NCBI GenBank assembly: GCA_964556165.1
Contig: CAZKVH010000010.1
Span: forward strand, 1-54,593
Length of the DNA stretch: 54,593 nucleotides
Direction: 5' to 3'
From: JAQVEM01 sp964556165
GTDB lineage: Bacteria > Actinomycetota > Humimicrobiia > Humimicrobiales > Humimicrobiaceae
Shown here in pieces: positions 34,888-44,779 of the stretch. The translations under genes were made by a program, and so were the position numbers. Under the pieces are notes generated by a model, which was not told the DNA's origin, did no database searches, and saw nothing but the letters and a program-made list of their open reading frames with translations. Numbering within the stretch: position 1 is the stretch's first letter; every line of letters starts with the position of its first letter.

Positions 34888-34924
34888 TTTAATCCTCCAT
34901 TGTCGCTTCCAGTTACAGAGTGCA

Positions 34925-34954
34925 ATATTAACATATGCAACGTTACCCTGTCAA
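34925..34954 (-). promoter_or_regulatory. Promoter of rplU-rpmA
   Basis: On the minus strand TTGACA (34949-34954, perfect -35) is followed after 18 bases by TAATAT (34925-34930). The predicted start of transcription is about 30 bases before the rplU ATT codon, and the GGAGG ribosome site lies between. This is the best -35 match noticed in the window. Confidence 0.72.
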
Positions 34955-35021
34955 TTTAACATTTAAAAATTTAATATCAGAAATTCCCGTTACAACAGAT
35001 AACTTTTCCCCTCATAAATCT

Positions 35022-36698
35022 CTACTTCTGTATCACTGCAACCGCACTTGTCTTTGACACAGACTTAATTTCAACTTTCAGCCTCTGCCCGATATACTTA
35101 CTTCCCTCAATAATCTGAACCACGTAACCGTTAATTCTTGATATGGCATCATTTTTATTATGCAGATATGGCTCCTCAACAACAAGATTCAGTACATCTC
35201 CCACCTTAAATGGTTGTGATGCCTGCTTTATATCACCAACCGAGCCTTCTGCAACCAGCAGAAAAGAATCCAGTGGTAATTTCGAATCTCCCTGTATATT
35301 GATATATTTTTTGGTTATATTTTCAATATGTTTCAAATTTTTCCCATCAGAGCCAATAATCTGTGCTGCAATTGTAGGATTTAATTTAATTAAAAAACCT
35401 TTTGAGAGACTTTCCCTCGCAAGCTTTCTTATTTTTCTCTCTATCTCCAGTTTTATGGTTTCCTCGGACTTTACAAATCCAGAACCCGAACATTCAGGGC
35501 AGACCCTGCATAGTGTGCCAAGAATTCCATCCGAAACATTCTTCCTGGTCATCTCGATAAGCCCCAATTTCGAGAAGTGAAGGACCTCGGTTTTTGTAGG
35601 GTCATTTGCAAGACATTGTGTGAATCTGTTATACACCTTTTTCCTGTCTTTTTCGCTTGCCATATCAATAAAATCAATAACTATTATCCCGCCGATGTCT
35701 CTCAGCCTCACCTGGCTGGCAATTGTTTCAGCAGCTTCAAGATTGGTCCTTAATATCGTATGTGCTGAACTCTTGCTTGAGGTATATTTACCAGTATTAA
35801 CGTCAATCGTTGTCATGGCTTCACCATGGTCTATTACTATAAAACCACCTGATTTTAACCATACTTTTCTCTCAAGAGCGCTTTCTATAACTTCATTGAC
35901 ATTGAAAGCATCAAACAGGTCTTCATCACCATGATGCACAATTATATTATTAAACCTGACTCCAATAGACCTGAGATACTGCTCGATCTCCCTTTTTATT
36001 ACTCTCTTGCTCACATATATAGCACTGAACTCTTCCGAGAATATATCCCGCACTAATTTAATTATTAATGAATATTCGCTTGAAATCAGCTCGGGTTTAT
36101 TCAGGCTGGAAGCTCTTTTCTTTATATAATTCCATTTTTTAACAAGCTGCCTCAGGTCTTTTTTCAATCTGGCTTTATCGGATTCTTTAGCTGCTGTTCT
36201 TACAATTAATCCATATTCTTCTCCATTACTTATGGTCCCCACAGCTTCTCTCAGTTTATCTCTATCATCACCGGAAATTTTTCTTGAGACTCCGACGCCC
36301 CTGTTAAATGGCGCAAGAACCAGATATCTGCCCGGAATAGATATAAATGTGGTTAGCCTCGCACCCTTTGTTTTCATTGGGTCTTTTGTAACCTGCACCA
36401 GAATCATCTGATTTTGCTTGAGTATATACTGTATCTTCCTCGGGATTTCTGCCTCATTATCTATATCATCACTAAACCCAACTTCATTAACATATAGAAA
36501 AGCATTTTTATCCTCACCTATATCAACAAAAGCTGCATCCAGTCCCGGAAGAACATTCTTAACCTTACCAAGGTAAATATTCCCAACCAGCGATTTCCTG
36601 CTTCTTCGCTCAAAATAAAGCTGAGTTACCTGTTTCGATTCTAAAATAGCAGCTCTCGTCTCATTTCTATCTGAACTTATTAATAACTCTTTATCCAA
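35022..36698 (-). CDS. rng: Ribonuclease G/E
   Basis: A 558-residue endoribonuclease. The S1-like RNA-binding N-terminus (LVGNIYLGKVKNVLPGLDAAFVDIG) is followed by the catalytic part with IDVNTGKYT and GIIVIDFIDM, whose Asp residues bind the metal. CPECSGSG is the Zn-link motif that joins subunits. The long C-terminal scaffold of RNase E is absent, so it is the short G type that trims 5S/16S precursors and mRNAs. An in-frame TTG at 36722 lies upstream, but the TTG at 36698 has AAAGGAG nine bases before it and gives the normal N-terminus, so it is chosen. It is 30 bases after the DUF2344 gene. Confidence 0.95.
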   Translation of the reverse strand: MDKELLISSDRNETRAAILESKQVTQLYFERRSRKSLVGNIYLGKVKNVLPGLDAAFVDIGEDKNAFLYVNEVGFSDDIDNEAEIPRKIQYILKQNQMILVQVTKDPMKTKGARLTTFISIPGRYLVLAPFNRGVGVSRKISGDDRDKLREAVGTISNGEEYGLIVRTAAKESDKARLKKDLRQLVKKWNYIKKRASSLNKPELISSEYSLIIKLVRDIFSEEFSAIYVSKRVIKREIEQYLRSIGVRFNNIIVHHGDEDLFDAFNVNEVIESALERKVWLKSGGFIVIDHGEAMTTIDVNTGKYTSSKSSAHTILRTNLEAAETIASQVRLRDIGGIIVIDFIDMASEKDRKKVYNRFTQCLANDPTKTEVLHFSKLGLIEMTRKNVSDGILGTLCRVCPECSGSGFVKSEETIKLEIERKIRKLARESLSKGFLIKLNPTIAAQIIGSDGKNLKHIENITKKYINIQGDSKLPLDSFLLVAEGSVGDIKQASQPFKVGDVLNLVVEEPYLHNKNDAISRINGYVVQIIEGSKYIGQRLKVEIKSVSKTSAVAVIQK

Positions 36699-36728
36699 TT
36701 TTTCATTCTCCTTTAATATCAAGCCAGA

Positions 36729-37442
36729 CTATCTCTCAATTACTTCCATCGGGGTTTTAAGATCGCCCCCCTGTAATATAAATAGTTCTTCTTTTCTTGT
36801 TCTCTTAACCTTAATTTTATATTCTTTCAGCCAGTCCTTTAAAAAAATGTAAAAGTCATTAAACTTAAAAAACTGGTTATTTTTTTCTTTAAAAATTTTA
36901 GCATATCCAAAGATTTTTAGCAGAATAATATTATTCTCCTCTCCCTGAGATGCCACCTTATAATCAAAGATGGAATCATAAAAAAAGGACCCCTTAATCA
37001 ATCCTTTATCTATCTCTTTATAAAACCTATCAATCAGACTTTTATTAGAGCATTCTGAATCCAGCGTAAAAATATATAAGCTTAATCCTATCTCATTCAT
37101 CAGTTTATCTTTTTTTTCAATAATTCTTCTTACTTCGGTGACCTGAACCTGCTGTTTTAGCTCTCTATTAATCCTTGTTCTAAATTCATCTTCTTTAACA
37201 TCATTACAAAGAACCACATCTGCATACTCTGCCATACTTTCTATGCCAAGAGGAGTCGGCTGACTAAAACTCAATTTCGGCCTTTGATTATACCCCTGAC
37301 TGTAAACTACCTCAAAATTAGCCCTATTTAAAGCCCGGATTATAAACCTTGAAATATCAAGATGGGAAAGGTACCTGAATTCACCTTTTTTATAAAACTT
37401 AAATCTTATGCCATTATTAGATAAATTTCTTTGATTTTTCAT
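36729..37442 (-). CDS. TIGR03936-type (DUF2344) radical-SAM-associated protein
   Basis: A 237-residue protein. The start (IRFKFYKKGEFRYLSHLDISRFIIRALNRANF) and the following YSQGYNQRPKLSFSQPTPLGIES are the DUF2344 signature. It has no Cys cluster of its own. Its function is not known; it always sits with a TIGR03960-type radical SAM protein, in some genomes fused to it, and often beside rng, which hints at RNA processing or modification. The ATG has AGGGA just upstream and overlaps the partner gene by 26 bases. Confidence 0.88.
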   Translation of the reverse strand: MKNQRNLSNNGIRFKFYKKGEFRYLSHLDISRFIIRALNRANFEVVYSQGYNQRPKLSFSQPTPLGIESMAEYADVVLCNDVKEDEFRTRINRELKQQVQVTEVRRIIEKKDKLMNEIGLSLYIFTLDSECSNKSLIDRFYKEIDKGLIKGSFFYDSIFDYKVASQGEENNIILLKIFGYAKIFKEKNNQFFKFNDFYIFLKDWLKEYKIKVKRTRKEELFILQGGDLKTPMEVIER

Positions 37443-39210
37443 ATTCCCTGCGCAAAAAATCTTTTTTTACACCTATATCAATAAAATCCCACGGCAGTAT
37501 CTCATCATCGGAAAATCCTCTCGTGGTGAAAAAATTAATATCCAGGCCTGCTTTTTTGAAAGCTTCTTTCCAGATATCAAAATTAAAGAAATCTGACCAG
37601 TTATCAAACCTGGCGCCACCCCTCCATGAATTTTCTATAACATCTCCAACAAGCTGATTTCCTACTGAAAGTGCGCATTCCACCATAGCCCTGTAGGGGT
37701 CAGCCCACTTTATATCTACATACCTTTTCCGGGCATTATTTAAAATATATTTAAACTTATCATAGAGAATTTCAGGTTTGTCAAGCCCCACCCACTGAAA
37801 AGGCGTAAAAGGTTTGGGACAGAATACATTTATACTGATATTTATTCTTAATCTTGATAGCTTTCTACCACTAAGTTTCCCTTTTGCAGCCATTATTGTT
37901 TTTCCTATAAGTTCAGACATCTGAATGATATCCTGCCTGTTTTCAAAGGGCAGCCCTATCATAAAATAAAGCTTGACTCTTTCCCAGCCTCTGCCAAAAG
38001 CCATTTTTATACACTCAAGCATCTCATCTTCACTGATATTTTTATTAATTATATCCCTCATCCTCTGGCTGCCTGATTCAGGTGCAAAGGTAAGACCTGA
38101 TTTCCTGCCTCCCTGAATGAGCTCAAGCAACTTCAGGTTAAAGCTGTTCAACCTCAGAGAAGGCAATGATATTGATAATCTTTTTGATTTTAATGAATTT
38201 ATTACACCCTCAATTAACTGCTCTATTTTTCCATAATCAGACGAGGAGAGTGATAGAAAGGAGATTTCGTCATATCCCGTATTCTTAATCCCCTCAACAC
38301 TATATTTTATAAGATCTTCAACTTTCCTTTTCCTTACAGGCCTGTAAATAAATCCAGCCTGACAGAACCTGCAGCCCCTGCCGCACCCCCTCATAATTTC
38401 TACTACAAATCTGTCATGTACTGTTTTTATGTTCGGTATGACAGGGTCTGTAACAACTTTATATTTATTCAAATCCCTGACCACTGCTTTCTTTACTTTA
38501 ATTTCAGGCTCAAATTTTTTAACCCTTCCATCATCGTAATAATAAAACCTGTAAAATTCGGGAACGTATAATCCATCCAGCCTGCTAACTTCATTTAAAA
38601 ACCATCTCTTTTCTCTGTTATTTTTCTTATACTCCTTTACTATATTTAGAATAGAGATGCTAACCTCCTCCCCGTCCCCTATAACAAAGAAGTCCACGAA
38701 TCTTGAAAGGGGCTGGGGATTAACCATAGCCGGCCCTCCGGCGCATACCAGAGGGTTATCCTTCCCTCTTTCTTTTGAATTTATATTTATCCCTCCGAGG
38801 TCAAGGATATTCAATATGTTTGTATATAAAAGCTCATGCTGGACTGTAAATCCGATTATATCGAAGCTATCAAGAAATATTCTATTTTCCAGCGAAAATA
38901 GTTTTATGTTTTTTTCTCTGAGTTTTTTCTCAAAATCTACCCAGGGTGAAAATACTCTTTCCACCGAGAAATCCTTATGCTTGTTTATAATATCGTATAA
39001 AATCTGGAGACCAATATTCGACATTCCAACCTCATAGATATCGGGAAATACCAGCGCTACAAAAACCATACTGGAGAGTTCAGCCGGGGAGTCCGGATTT
39101 TTACTTTTTATGCCTATTTCGTTGCCAATATACCTTCCAGGCTTTTCTACACCTTCCAGAAGTTCCTCAAGAATACTAAAGTCTAACTTATTAATTTTAT
39201 TCATATCCAC
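37417..39210 (-). CDS. TIGR03960-type radical SAM protein with B12-binding-like N-terminus
   Basis: A 597-residue protein. The N-terminal part (about 45-200) resembles a cobalamin-binding domain (VFPDIYEVGMSNIGLQ). The radical-SAM cluster motif is C276-x3-C280-x2-C283 (MRGCGRGCRFCQAGF). The C-terminal part has FAPESGSQRMRDIINK and FMIGLPFE. It is expected to bind a [4Fe-4S] cluster and SAM, and it partners with the DUF2344 protein encoded next to it. The substrate is unknown. The GTG start is uncertain; an ATG six bases later is equally possible. It is 35 bases after rodA. Confidence 0.9.
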   Translation of the reverse strand: MDMNKINKLDFSILEELLEGVEKPGRYIGNEIGIKSKNPDSPAELSSMVFVALVFPDIYEVGMSNIGLQILYDIINKHKDFSVERVFSPWVDFEKKLREKNIKLFSLENRIFLDSFDIIGFTVQHELLYTNILNILDLGGININSKERGKDNPLVCAGGPAMVNPQPLSRFVDFFVIGDGEEVSISILNIVKEYKKNNREKRWFLNEVSRLDGLYVPEFYRFYYYDDGRVKKFEPEIKVKKAVVRDLNKYKVVTDPVIPNIKTVHDRFVVEIMRGCGRGCRFCQAGFIYRPVRKRKVEDLIKYSVEGIKNTGYDEISFLSLSSSDYGKIEQLIEGVINSLKSKRLSISLPSLRLNSFNLKLLELIQGGRKSGLTFAPESGSQRMRDIINKNISEDEMLECIKMAFGRGWERVKLYFMIGLPFENRQDIIQMSELIGKTIMAAKGKLSGRKLSRLRINISINVFCPKPFTPFQWVGLDKPEILYDKFKYILNNARKRYVDIKWADPYRAMVECALSVGNQLVGDVIENSWRGGARFDNWSDFFNFDIWKEAFKKAGLDINFFTTRGFSDDEILPWDFIDIGVKKDFLRREYEKSKKFI

Positions 39211-39245
39211 TTTCGATTAAAACACATTTTTAAATGCTGCCCGCG

Positions 39246-40439
39246 CTATTTATAATGCTGGAAAGCTATTTCATGCTCTTTTCTAATTTCCTTCCATACA
39301 TAGACATTTTCAACCAGACCTATGCCAAGAAACATGCTTATAAGGTTAGAGCCCCCGGCACTTAAAAATGGCAGAGGTATACCAATAATAGGCATTATTC
39401 CTATAGTCATACCTATATTTATTGTTACCTGGGATAAAATTATAAGACCTATGCCGGAACTGAGCAGCATGGCAAATCTATCGGAAGAATTTGAAGCTAT
39501 ATAAAAACATCTCCAGACAATAATTCCAAGCGCTATTATTACACAAATTGCGCCAATAAAGCCAAGCTCTTCTCCTATGACAGAAAATATAAAATCAGTG
39601 TGATGTTCGGGGACATAACTCAAATTGGTCTGTTTTCCAAGAAAGAGACCTTTCCCGAGAATTCCCCCTGAGCCTATAGCCATCTTGGATTGAAACAAGT
39701 TATAGCCGGAACCTTCACTTGCATATGCTTCCGGCTTTAAAAGGACAAGAATCCTGTCCAGCTGATATTGTTTGACAAGCCCTGCATTAATAGCAACGAA
39801 AACACCAGCTATCGTTAATCCTGTTATTGAAATAAAATACAAAAAATTAGCTCCCGACAAAAATAACATACCCATGTATACGATAAAATATATCAAAGCA
39901 GTACCGTAATCAGGCTGCAGCAAAACCAATACTATAAAAGAAAATGCCATTAAAAGGGATAAAATAACCTTTTTAAATGTCATATGGCACTCTTTTTCCG
40001 TTCTCCACTTTGACATGACGGCAGCTACACATATTACCATTAAAATTTTAGAAAACTCTGAAGGCTGAACAGTTGTAAACTTTAAATCTATCCAGCTCTT
40101 TGAGCCGTGCACTTCGTAACCAAAAATTAACACAATCACAAGCACGACTATGCCTGTAACAAGAACAAACCACCAGTATCTCTTAATCTTCCTGTAATTG
40201 ATGAATTGGACCACGATACTTAAAACAATTCCTATTGCCAGATATGCAGCCTGCCTTTTAAGATAATAAAGAGGGTCACTTACACCGCCCGGCAGGGTTT
40301 CTCTCGTTGCACTGTAAATAATCAACAACCCAAATGAAGAAACAGCAATTACTATAAAGAATAATAAAAAATCAAATTTTAATGTTCCCTTTTTTTTAAT
40401 GTAGGCTTCAAAATCAACTACACTTTTTCTTTTTTCCAT
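39246..40439 (-). CDS. rodA: Peptidoglycan glycosyltransferase RodA
   Basis: A 397-residue membrane protein of the SEDS family with about ten hydrophobic segments. It polymerises lipid II into glycan strands for side-wall growth, together with PBP2. Family marks are QPSEFSKILM, LLQPDYGTALI, GSGGILGKGLF, PEHHTDFIF and GIPLPFLSAGGSN near the end. FtsW is the nearest alternative, but the neighbour mrdA and the mre genes fix the RodA call. The ATG lacks a clear ribosome site. It follows mrdA by 57 bases. Confidence 0.95.
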   Translation of the reverse strand: MEKRKSVVDFEAYIKKKGTLKFDFLLFFIVIAVSSFGLLIIYSATRETLPGGVSDPLYYLKRQAAYLAIGIVLSIVVQFINYRKIKRYWWFVLVTGIVVLVIVLIFGYEVHGSKSWIDLKFTTVQPSEFSKILMVICVAAVMSKWRTEKECHMTFKKVILSLLMAFSFIVLVLLQPDYGTALIYFIVYMGMLFLSGANFLYFISITGLTIAGVFVAINAGLVKQYQLDRILVLLKPEAYASEGSGYNLFQSKMAIGSGGILGKGLFLGKQTNLSYVPEHHTDFIFSVIGEELGFIGAICVIIALGIIVWRCFYIASNSSDRFAMLLSSGIGLIILSQVTINIGMTIGIMPIIGIPLPFLSAGGSNLISMFLGIGLVENVYVWKEIRKEHEIAFQHYK

Positions 40440-40496
40440 AATTAAATTATATAAATTCCAGAGTTTATTTTTAAATTAAAAAAATCTCAATTATCA

Positions 40497-42347
40497 TTAA
40501 TCTATATTAAATAAATATCTATATATGCTCTCTGCGATAGGGGCAACATTGCTTCCCCCTGAGCCTGCTTCTTCAATCATTGCTACTATTACATATTCCG
40601 GGTTATCGACTGGAGCATAACTTGCAAACCAGGCATAATCCTGCCTCCCATAAAACTCGGCGGTACCAGTCTTTGCAGCAACGGGAATATCATCAACAGG
40701 AAAGTCCGAAAAAACTCCGTATGCTGTTCCGCCTGGTTCAACTACCTCCATCAAACCTTCCTCTATCATCTCGATATAGCTCTTATTTAGCTGGAGATCC
40801 TGATATTCCACTGACAGATTGTCTGCAAACAAAATTTCTTCATTATCCCTTATTTCTTTAACCAGATGGGGCTCATATTTTATGCCATACTCTGCCAGAA
40901 TAGAAAAAACCTGCGCCATCTGAAGCGGAGTTACAAGTAAATCACCCTGGCCTATTGCCATATTAACAGTATCACCAGGAAACCATACAGACTTCTCAAC
41001 CTGTTTTTTAAAATAATCTTCTTTCCATTCTTTATCAGGAACAAGACCTTCTTCCTCATCCGGGAGGTCCACGCCTGTTTTAGAACCAAGACCAAAAATT
41101 TTTGAATATCTCTGAAGAAGTTCATCTGAATTATCGAGCTTTTTAAAAAGCCCGTAACCAACCTGATAGAAATAAATATCACAGGAGTTTTTTATAGCTC
41201 CTGCAATATTAAGATTCCCATGACCGTATTTTGCCCAGCAGTACTTCGGAAAATCCTCTCCAAGCCCGTACCACACTCCTGCACAGTTAAATTTGCTTTC
41301 TTTGCTTATAACTTCTTCACTAAGGCCGGCATAAGCTGTTACCACTTTAAATATAGAGCCGGGCGGAAAAGATATAACGGCCCTGTTTAAAAAAGGATAA
41401 TAATTATCGGGGTCATTTAAATAATTCCAATCCTCTTCCGAGATTCCCCCGGAAAACAATTCCGGATCATAGGTGGGGTAACTTGCCATTGCCAGTATCT
41501 GCCCATTTTCAGGGCTCATTACAACAACTGCCCCGCCCTGTGCATTATAATACTCATCTGTATCCTTAATTTTCTTCTGCCTGACCTCAAGAATGGATTT
41601 ATAAAGTACCTCCTCAACGAACTTCTGTAAGTCAATATCAATAGTTAGATACAGGTCACTTCCGCTAATTGGCTTGATTTCTTCCAGTATACTTACAGGT
41701 ATTTCCATAGGGTCAACTTCATATACTATTTTACCCTTACTTCCTCTCAATATATTTTCATAAGTTTCTTCCAGTCCGCTCCATCCTACCTGGTCCCCGC
41801 CCTCATAATTATAATCATACTCTTCAGAGCTTAACTTTTCTTTGCTAATCTCTCCTATATAACCCAGAATTTGAGACATCAGAGAACCATAGTTATATTG
41901 CCTTAAATAAACATCAACAACCTCTACACCGGGCAGTTTATCTATATTTTCCTCAATATAGATAACAGTAGCGTAATCTATATCCTGTTTTAAAATAATC
42001 CTTTCTATATAAGAAACATTACTATCCTCCATTTTCTTTTTTATATCTGCATAAGGAATATTGAGACAGTCACTCAAGATATTTATAGCTCTATCATTTT
42101 TTAAAACAATATAAGGCTGAACGGCTACAGCCTTAACAGGGACACTCCTGACCAACAATTTGCCATTCCTGTCATAAATATTCCCCCTGGGAGCCGCCAC
42201 GGTTTTTTCTCTTGTGATACTCTCGGCTGCCAGCTCGGAATAAAGCTCTCCACTCATTACCTGCAGGAAATATAGCCTGAAGATAAGTATTATTAATATT
42301 AAAACCATTATATAAACAACAATCTTATACCTTATGTTATAATTCAA
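40497..42347 (-). CDS. mrdA: Penicillin-binding protein 2 (elongation transpeptidase)
   Basis: With the start chosen here the protein has 616 residues. It has one membrane anchor (about 9-30), a PBP dimer domain (about 50-230) and the transpeptidase domain, with S331-x2-K334 (PPGSIFK), S388-C-D390, and K559-T-G. It cross-links wall peptides with RodA under MreBCD control. The only starts are TTG codons: 42347 has GGGAG seven bases upstream and is preferred; 42353 and 42401 are poorer. The start overlaps the mreD end by 11 bases. Confidence 0.93.
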   Translation of the reverse strand: MNYNIRYKIVVYIMVLILIILIFRLYFLQVMSGELYSELAAESITREKTVAAPRGNIYDRNGKLLVRSVPVKAVAVQPYIVLKNDRAINILSDCLNIPYADIKKKMEDSNVSYIERIILKQDIDYATVIYIEENIDKLPGVEVVDVYLRQYNYGSLMSQILGYIGEISKEKLSSEEYDYNYEGGDQVGWSGLEETYENILRGSKGKIVYEVDPMEIPVSILEEIKPISGSDLYLTIDIDLQKFVEEVLYKSILEVRQKKIKDTDEYYNAQGGAVVVMSPENGQILAMASYPTYDPELFSGGISEEDWNYLNDPDNYYPFLNRAVISFPPGSIFKVVTAYAGLSEEVISKESKFNCAGVWYGLGEDFPKYCWAKYGHGNLNIAGAIKNSCDIYFYQVGYGLFKKLDNSDELLQRYSKIFGLGSKTGVDLPDEEEGLVPDKEWKEDYFKKQVEKSVWFPGDTVNMAIGQGDLLVTPLQMAQVFSILAEYGIKYEPHLVKEIRDNEEILFADNLSVEYQDLQLNKSYIEMIEEGLMEVVEPGGTAYGVFSDFPVDDIPVAAKTGTAEFYGRQDYAWFASYAPVDNPEYVIVAMIEEAGSGGSNVAPIAESIYRYLFNID

Positions 42348-42843
42348 TTTCAATCTCCCTTCTCCTGCCGGAGCTTTTTCTAATAAGGGGGAACAAAACA
42401 AACATCAAAATAATATTAAAAAACGGTGTCGATGCCAGTTTTATACTCATATTGAGCCAATTAATTTCATAATTAAATAAATAATAAATAAGGTTGACCA
42501 GCAAAATATTAACTTCTGTGACTAAAAAAACAATTGATAAATAAGCAAGCCACCTTGATTTAAATCCTACGGTAATTAATCTGTCAACTAAAAATCCGTC
42601 TATAGCATAAATAAATGCGCTTATTCCTACAACATCTCCCACCATAAGATCCATTAATATGCCTATTATAAAACCGTACAAAATTCCCCATATCGTGCCG
42701 TCAAAAAAAGCAACTGCGACAACAGCTACCATAACCAGGTCAAAATGTATAGAGAACATTTTTAAATACTCAAAAAAAACTATCTGGATTAATAAGCAGA
42801 TTATAAGTATAAAAAAATGTAGAAACTTTGAAAAAATTCTCAT
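42337..42843 (-). CDS. mreD: Rod shape-determining protein MreD
   Basis: A 168-residue membrane protein with about five hydrophobic segments and few charges. The FDGTIWGILYGFIIGILMDLMVGDVVGISAFIYAIDGFLVDRL stretch (about residues 48-91) is typical of MreD. It links MreB filaments to RodA/PBP2. Conservation is low in this family, so the order mreC-mreD-mrdA carries much of the call. The ATG has no good ribosome site. The end overlaps the mrdA start. Confidence 0.9.
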   Translation of the reverse strand: MRIFSKFLHFFILIICLLIQIVFFEYLKMFSIHFDLVMVAVVAVAFFDGTIWGILYGFIIGILMDLMVGDVVGISAFIYAIDGFLVDRLITVGFKSRWLAYLSIVFLVTEVNILLVNLIYYLFNYEINWLNMSIKLASTPFFNIILMFVLFPLIRKSSGRRREIEIEL

Positions 42844-42889
42844 AACTTTAATTTACACCAGTCAGCTATATGTAAGCTTATTATTAATT

Positions 42890-43690
42890 TTATTTCTTCA
42901 ATATCAATACATTCTCTAATCTCTTAAAATCAGCAAAAGGCTCTATCTCAATAATCTTATAGGGATTATCGGAACTATCAACAACTCTGCTTACCCGACC
43001 AATCAGAATTTCTCCCGGTAAATTTCCATATTCTGATGTTATTATTATATCTCCTTTAAATACATCTTCCTCGCTGGAAATATAATCCAGTGTAATTTTC
43101 CCTTCCTGGCTGCCCTTTATTACACCAAGTTGTCTTGATGATAGAATTCTTGCTCCAATGGAACTCTTAGAGTCATCTATAAGCCTGACGTTACATGAAT
43201 CGTCACCGGTTAAAGCAACAACTCCTATCAGCCCATATTCATTGATAACTCCCATTCCCTGACGTACTCCTTCGCCACTCCCGGCATTTAGAATGATTTC
43301 CGATTGCCCCCTGTCCTTATAAAATCCTACTACTTGAGCTGATATCGTATCATGTCCTTCCCTGAGTTTTATTCCCAGCAATTTCCTTAAAGCATCGTTT
43401 TCAATCCTGAGGTTCGCATAATCACTGTATTCTTTTCTCAATTCAGAATTTTCTGCCTTAACATCAAGATACTTGCCCCTTAAATTTATATAATCTCTTG
43501 TTGAATTAATAAAATTATGAAATGGCTTAAAAAAGGAAGAAAACTCCTCCTGAATCGGCTTAAAAAAGTCAAGAGTCCTGGCTCTTATGGTAACTAGTAA
43601 TTCAGATTGCCTGAAGCTCACCGTAATAATTACCAGACATAAAATAATTATTAGAGCAAGGGTAATATAAATTCTGAATCTTCTATTCAC
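42890..43690 (-). CDS. mreC: Rod shape-determining protein MreC
   Basis: A 266-residue protein. It has one N-terminal anchor (about 7-25), a coiled coil (about 65-105, with ENSELRKEYSDYANLRIEND) and the beta-rich domains with GVVALTGDDSCNVRLIDDSKSSIGARI. It scaffolds PBP2 outside the membrane. The start is a GTG without a clear ribosome site. It is 39 bases after mreB and 46 bases before mreD. Confidence 0.93.
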   Translation of the reverse strand: MNRRFRIYITLALIIILCLVIITVSFRQSELLVTIRARTLDFFKPIQEEFSSFFKPFHNFINSTRDYINLRGKYLDVKAENSELRKEYSDYANLRIENDALRKLLGIKLREGHDTISAQVVGFYKDRGQSEIILNAGSGEGVRQGMGVINEYGLIGVVALTGDDSCNVRLIDDSKSSIGARILSSRQLGVIKGSQEGKITLDYISSEEDVFKGDIIITSEYGNLPGEILIGRVSRVVDSSDNPYKIIEIEPFADFKRLENVLILKK

Positions 43691-43729
43691 TATAACATTA
43701 AAAATATAATTGATTGAATATAAAACAGG

Positions 43730-44764
43730 TTATTTGGAATATTTAAGATACTTTTTCAAAGTATTAAAGTCTTCAACACATCTCCCCGCACCGATGGCCA
43801 CTGCTGCCAGGGGGTCTTCAGCAAGATATACCGGACAATGAGTCTCCCTGCTAATTCTTTCCGTTAATCCTTTAAGCAATGATCCTCCTCCTGCCATTAC
43901 AATACCTCTTTTCATTATATCAGAAGAAAGTTCGGGAGGAGTTACATCAAGCACTTCAACAATTGCGTTCACGATATCGCCAAGCACTTTTTCCAGCGCT
44001 TTTCTTATCTGCTGGCTTGTCACAATAATTGTTTTGGGAAGCCCTGTTACCAGGTCTCTTCCATTTATTTCCATCTTTTCCTCATTTTCAAGCGGGAATG
44101 CGGAGCCGATTTCCATCTTTACCTTCTCTGCAGTCATTTCGCCTAAAAACAGGTTATGTTCCTTCTTTAAATAATATGTTATGGCTTCATCCATTTCGTC
44201 TCCACCAATTCTTAACGACTGACTTACCACTATTCCACCAAGTGATATAATAGCTACTTCGGAAGTTCCACCACCTATGTCTACAATCATGCTGCCCCTC
44301 GGTTCATCAATAGGAAGACCTGAACCAATTGCTGCTGCAAGAGGTTCCTCGATTATATATGCTGCTCTTGCTCCTGCCTGTTCGGTAGTCTCAACCACTG
44401 CTTTCTTTTCCACCGGAGTAATTCCTGATGGTACACAGATAACTATCCTTGGCCTTGCAAAAGCTACATTCTTATGAACCCTCTGTATAAAGTATCTCAG
44501 CATCTTCTCCGTCGTTTCAAAATCCGCAATTACTCCATCCTTAAGAGGCCTTATTGCCATTATATTATCGGGGGTTCTCCCCACCATCATTTTAGCTTCC
44601 CTGCCAACTGCAAGTATCCTTCCTCGGTCTTTATCAATTGCCACCACAGAGGGCTCTTCCAGAACTATCCCTTTTCCCTTTACATATACCAGCGTATTTG
44701 CTGTTCCAAGGTCAATTCCCATATCCCTGCCAATAACATTTAAGAAAAAATCAAACATCTGCAT
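43730..44764 (-). CDS. mreB: Rod shape-determining protein MreB (actin homologue)
   Basis: A 344-residue actin-like filament protein that guides side-wall synthesis. The first phosphate loop is DMGIDLGTANTLVYVKGKG (about 14-32). The second is IVDIGGGTSEVAII, and IVMAGGGSLLKGL is the adenosine region. The ATG has GGAG seven bases upstream. A few extra N-terminal residues (MQMFDFFLNVIGR) form the amphipathic membrane-binding helix. It heads the mreB-mreC-mreD-mrdA-rodA block, 15 bases after maf. Confidence 0.97.
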   Translation of the reverse strand: MQMFDFFLNVIGRDMGIDLGTANTLVYVKGKGIVLEEPSVVAIDKDRGRILAVGREAKMMVGRTPDNIMAIRPLKDGVIADFETTEKMLRYFIQRVHKNVAFARPRIVICVPSGITPVEKKAVVETTEQAGARAAYIIEEPLAAAIGSGLPIDEPRGSMIVDIGGGTSEVAIISLGGIVVSQSLRIGGDEMDEAITYYLKKEHNLFLGEMTAEKVKMEIGSAFPLENEEKMEINGRDLVTGLPKTIIVTSQQIRKALEKVLGDIVNAIVEVLDVTPPELSSDIMKRGIVMAGGGSLLKGLTERISRETHCPVYLAEDPLAAVAIGAGRCVEDFNTLKKYLKYSK

Positions 44765-44779
44765 CTATTAACTCCTTAA

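Noticed and set aside
36699..36722. Upstream TTG start of rng
   Set aside because: It would add eight residues that overlap the Shine-Dalgarno site; the inner TTG at 36698 fits the family N-terminus.
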